Source: CAIXSC01 sp040381235
GTDB lineage: Bacteria > Planctomycetota > Planctomycetia > Pirellulales > Pirellulaceae
DNA: 7,177 nt
Assembly (NCBI GenBank): GCA_040381235.1
Contig: JBEIHS010000371.1
Coordinates: forward strand, 1 to 7,177
Direction of reading: 5' to 3'
In this document: positions 5,496 through 7,177 of the stretch, in pieces
How the letters are laid out: each line of letters starts with the position of its first letter
Numbering within the stretch: position 1 is the stretch's first letter
Translations under genes and position numbers: made by a program
Notes under the pieces: model-generated
Database searches by the model: none
What the model was told of the DNA's origin: nothing
What the model saw: only the letters and a program-made list of their open reading frames with translations

Positions 5496-5711
5496 GGCGA
5501 GTCGCCGGTCGCGGGACCGTCCCGGGTTATTCTTGGCAAGGATCGAACGAGCGCAGGGCCAGTTCACAGACGCGGTAGGTTCGTGCCGAAGCCGTCGTTC
5601 GGCGCCTCGGGTTTTCGCGAAATGTTCGCGCATCCACACGACGGCGGGCGGCATAGCAGTGTTAGCATCATTGAGGAGTTGGAAAGGAAAAGCCAGGGGA
5701 GTCGCCGTCAG
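5496..5711. other. Divergent intergenic region
   Basis: These 216 bases separate the lipoprotein gene (minus) from the second propeller gene (plus) and should contain promoters for both. No convincing -35/-10 pairs were identified. A purine-rich stretch precedes the plus-strand gene, with GAGGAG at 5673-5678 and AGGGGAG at 5695-5701, the latter ten bases from the ATG at 5712. No gene is seen here. Confidence 0.4.
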
Positions 5712-7177
5712 ATGTTCGCCGTCGTGCCGCTCGATAGCCCCCTGCGAAACTGGCTGCTCAGGCTGTGGCCCGACCGGCTCGGCCCGCCAGACAGCGGGAT
5801 GATGCGGCTGGTGGCAGGACTGGCGGTGGTGCTGATCGCGGCGCTGGTGGCGGCCGTCGCCGTATGGTTCTGGCGCCGCGCGGCACGGCGGCGAGCTGGG
5901 CATGGAGAGACGAGGTCGCTGGAGCCTGCGTTTCAAACCGATGTCGCAAACCGACGGACCGCGGCGGACCGCGAGTCGTTCGCGACGCGTGTCGCGGACG
6001 CCTGGGATCGAGGCCGCGAACACAGCGCGGCGATTTCCGCCGTGCTGTTCTTGGCGTTGGCCGTTTTCGCAGCGGCGCGCTGGTGGACCGGCAATGGGGC
6101 GAGTGGGGAACTGCGTGACGGGGCGCGTGGGGAACCGAGTGACGGTACGAGTGGCGTACCGAGTGACCGTGCTGTCGACGGGCGGGTGGTGGAGTCGCGA
6201 GCGGGCGTGGCGGAAAAAGGGACGCTTGAGACTTGGGTGCCGGGGGCGGATTGGCCGACAGATCGCGGTTCGGCGGCGCGGCTGGGGAGCGTCGGCGACA
6301 GCGCGGGGCCGAGGCATCGTCCGCCGCGGCTGTGTTGGCGGTTCGGTCGGCCCGATGAAGCGTTTTATGCTTCGCCGGCCGTGTCGGGAAATCGGGTTTA
6401 CGCCGTCGGCAGCGAGGGGACCCGTGGCCGTGTCGTGGCGCTCGATCTGGCGACCGGCAAGCTGGCCTGGAGCGGCGGCCCTCCAGGAATGCGCGCGACA
6501 TTTTCGTCCCCCGTGATCGTGGCCGGACAGCTCTTCTGTGGCGAAGGGCTGCATGCGACGCGCGATGCGCGGCTGTTCGCTTTGGCCCTCGATGCGATTC
6601 CCGCCACGAACAGCCCAGCCGGACGCCTGGCCTGGAGCTTCCCCACTGGTAGCCATATTGAATGCACACCGACGGTCGTCGTCGAACCTGGCGGCAAGCC
6701 CGCCCGCGCACGGGTGTTCTTTCAAGCGGGCGACGACGGGGTGTACGCGGTGTCGAGCGACGGGGCGGGGCTCGCGTTCCACAAAGCGAGCGCCGAGTTC
6801 CCGGATGCCGAGACCGCGCTATTGGTCGATGGCGACGTGGTGTATTGCGGTTTAGGAAAAGGCGGCTCGGCGGTCGTTCTGGTCGATGCGGCGACCGGCC
6901 GCGAGCGGGAGCGGTTGGCGACCTCTTGGCCGGTGTTCGCCCCGCCGGCGGCGAGTGGCTCGGCGGTCTTCCTGGGGATGGGCGACGCCGACTTCGCCAA
7001 CCCGGCAGCGGGCAATGTGGGCGACAGCGATCCCCGCGAGAGCGATACCAGCGACAGCGATGCCCGCGACGGTGATGCCAGCGACGGTGATGCCCGCGAC
7101 GGTGATGCCCGCGACGGTGATGCCAGCGACGGTGATCCCCGCGACAGCGATTCGAAAGCGAGCGAGGCTGGCGAGCG
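5712..7177 (+). CDS. Membrane-anchored PQQ-like beta-propeller protein, 3' end beyond the window
   Basis: An open frame from the ATG at 5712 reads to the window edge without a stop (488 complete codons). It starts MFAVVPLDSPLRNWLLRLW, followed by two hydrophobic helices (about 32-54 and 106-124) with an Arg-rich loop between them. A Gly/Ser/Asp linker carries three octapeptide repeats (129-152). DWPTDRG (180-186) matches the position of the 'DWPxFRGP' motif that usually opens planctomycete PQQ-like domains. Blade signatures follow: YASPAVSGNRVYAVG (219-233), VVALDLATGKLAWSG (241-255), FSSPVIVAGQLFCGEG (264-279), DDGVYAVSSDG (341-351), LLVDGDVVYCG (370-380) and VVLVDAATGRE (388-398). From residue 438 an Asp-rich repeat begins. 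A weak AGGGGAG lies ten bases before the start. It is a second copy of the architecture seen in the gene at 1909-3600, but with only two helices and little obvious identity. No redox-cofactor motif is seen. Confidence 0.85.
   Translation, partial: MFAVVPLDSPLRNWLLRLWPDRLGPPDSGMMRLVAGLAVVLIAALVAAVAVWFWRRAARRRAGHGETRSLEPAFQTDVANRRTAADRESFATRVADAWDRGREHSAAISAVLFLALAVFAAARWWTGNGASGELRDGARGEPSDGTSGVPSDRAVDGRVVESRAGVAEKGTLETWVPGADWPTDRGSAARLGSVGDSAGPRHRPPRLCWRFGRPDEAFYASPAVSGNRVYAVGSEGTRGRVVALDLATGKLAWSGGPPGMRATFSSPVIVAGQLFCGEGLHATRDARLFALALDAIPATNSPAGRLAWSFPTGSHIECTPTVVVEPGGKPARARVFFQAGDDGVYAVSSDGAGLAFHKASAEFPDAETALLVDGDVVYCGLGKGGSAVVLVDAATGRERERLATSWPVFAPPAASGSAVFLGMGDADFANPAAGNVGDSDPRESDTSDSDARDGDASDGDARDGDARDGDASDGDPRDSDSKASEAGE
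6096..6167 (+). repeat. 24-bp coding repeat, three octapeptide units
   Basis: Three adjacent units, GASGELRD, GARGEPSD and GTSGVPSD, lie in the linker between the second membrane helix and the propeller. The DNA units share most bases (for example gcgagtgggga, gcgcgtgggga, acgagtggcgt), showing an old tandem duplication. The linker is presumably disordered. Confidence 0.75.
7023..7142 (+). repeat. 15-bp coding tandem repeat, eight Asp-rich pentapeptides
   Basis: Eight in-frame units of the form D-(S/G)-D-(A/P/T)-(R/S) occur, typified by gacggtgatgcccgc and gacggtgatgccagc, with a ninth partial GACAGCGAT at 7143. The array begins at residue 438, after several propeller blades, and so is probably a surface loop or inter-blade insertion. 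Alternating Asp residues (DxDxx) could bind calcium, but this is not a canonical RTX or thrombospondin type-3 pattern. The array may continue beyond the window. Confidence 0.9.

Noticed and set aside
5496..6782. Upstream extension of the lipoprotein frame on the minus strand, giving a 607-aa protein
   Set aside because: This part is Arg/Pro-rich, lies opposite the plus-strand propeller coding region and has no signal; the lipoprotein signal starts at 5495.

Overview
The window is GC-rich DNA holding five genes on the minus strand and one gene on the plus strand that runs off the right edge. All six products appear to be exported or membrane-anchored: two carry ordinary signal peptides with envelope-type domains, one is a tiny secreted repeat protein, one is a lipoprotein, and two are membrane-anchored PQQ-like beta-propellers. 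The style fits a planctomycete (Pirellulales/Gemmatales-like): PQQ-like propellers behind transmembrane anchors with a 'D-F/W-P-R-F-x-G-P'-like entry motif, Spy-like LTxxQ proteins, tiny secreted proteins, weak or absent Shine-Dalgarno sites and many short tandem repeats. This assignment is inference from protein style; no rRNA or marker gene is present.

Layout, left to right. 7-1356 (-): secreted protein with a core resembling the elicitor-type transglutaminases and a C-terminal tail of 17 PAEAK-type pentapeptides. 1465-1501: intrinsic terminator serving the next gene. 1554-1739 (-): 61-residue secreted protein made almost entirely of Gln-Lys repeats ending in four HCQK units. 1909-3600 (-): PQQ-like beta-propeller with three N-terminal membrane helices. 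3601-3831: intergenic, with five 13-bp tandem repeats and a GCGAAGC-type hairpin. 3832-4815 (-): secreted Spy/CpxP-like helical protein. 4816-4958: intergenic, with six 13-bp tandem repeats that each carry GGAG, the last being the ribosome binding site of the Spy-like gene. 4959-5495 (-): small lipoprotein with a possible PsbP/DcrB-like domain. 5496-5711: divergent intergenic region. 5712-7177 (+): start of a second membrane-anchored PQQ-like propeller, with an Asp-rich 15-bp repeat at the window edge.

The most interesting possibility is functional. A putative secreted transglutaminase with a Lys-rich tail sits next to a secreted peptide offering eight Gln-Lys dipeptides plus regularly spaced Cys and His. 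Transglutaminases join Gln and Lys side chains, so the pair could be an enzyme and its cross-linkable envelope substrate. This is a hypothesis; the intrinsic terminator between the genes argues that they are transcribed separately. A second theme is the density of short tandem arrays (12, 13, 13, 15, 15 and 24 bp periods) in coding and non-coding DNA, including two different 13-bp arrays that bracket the Spy-like gene.
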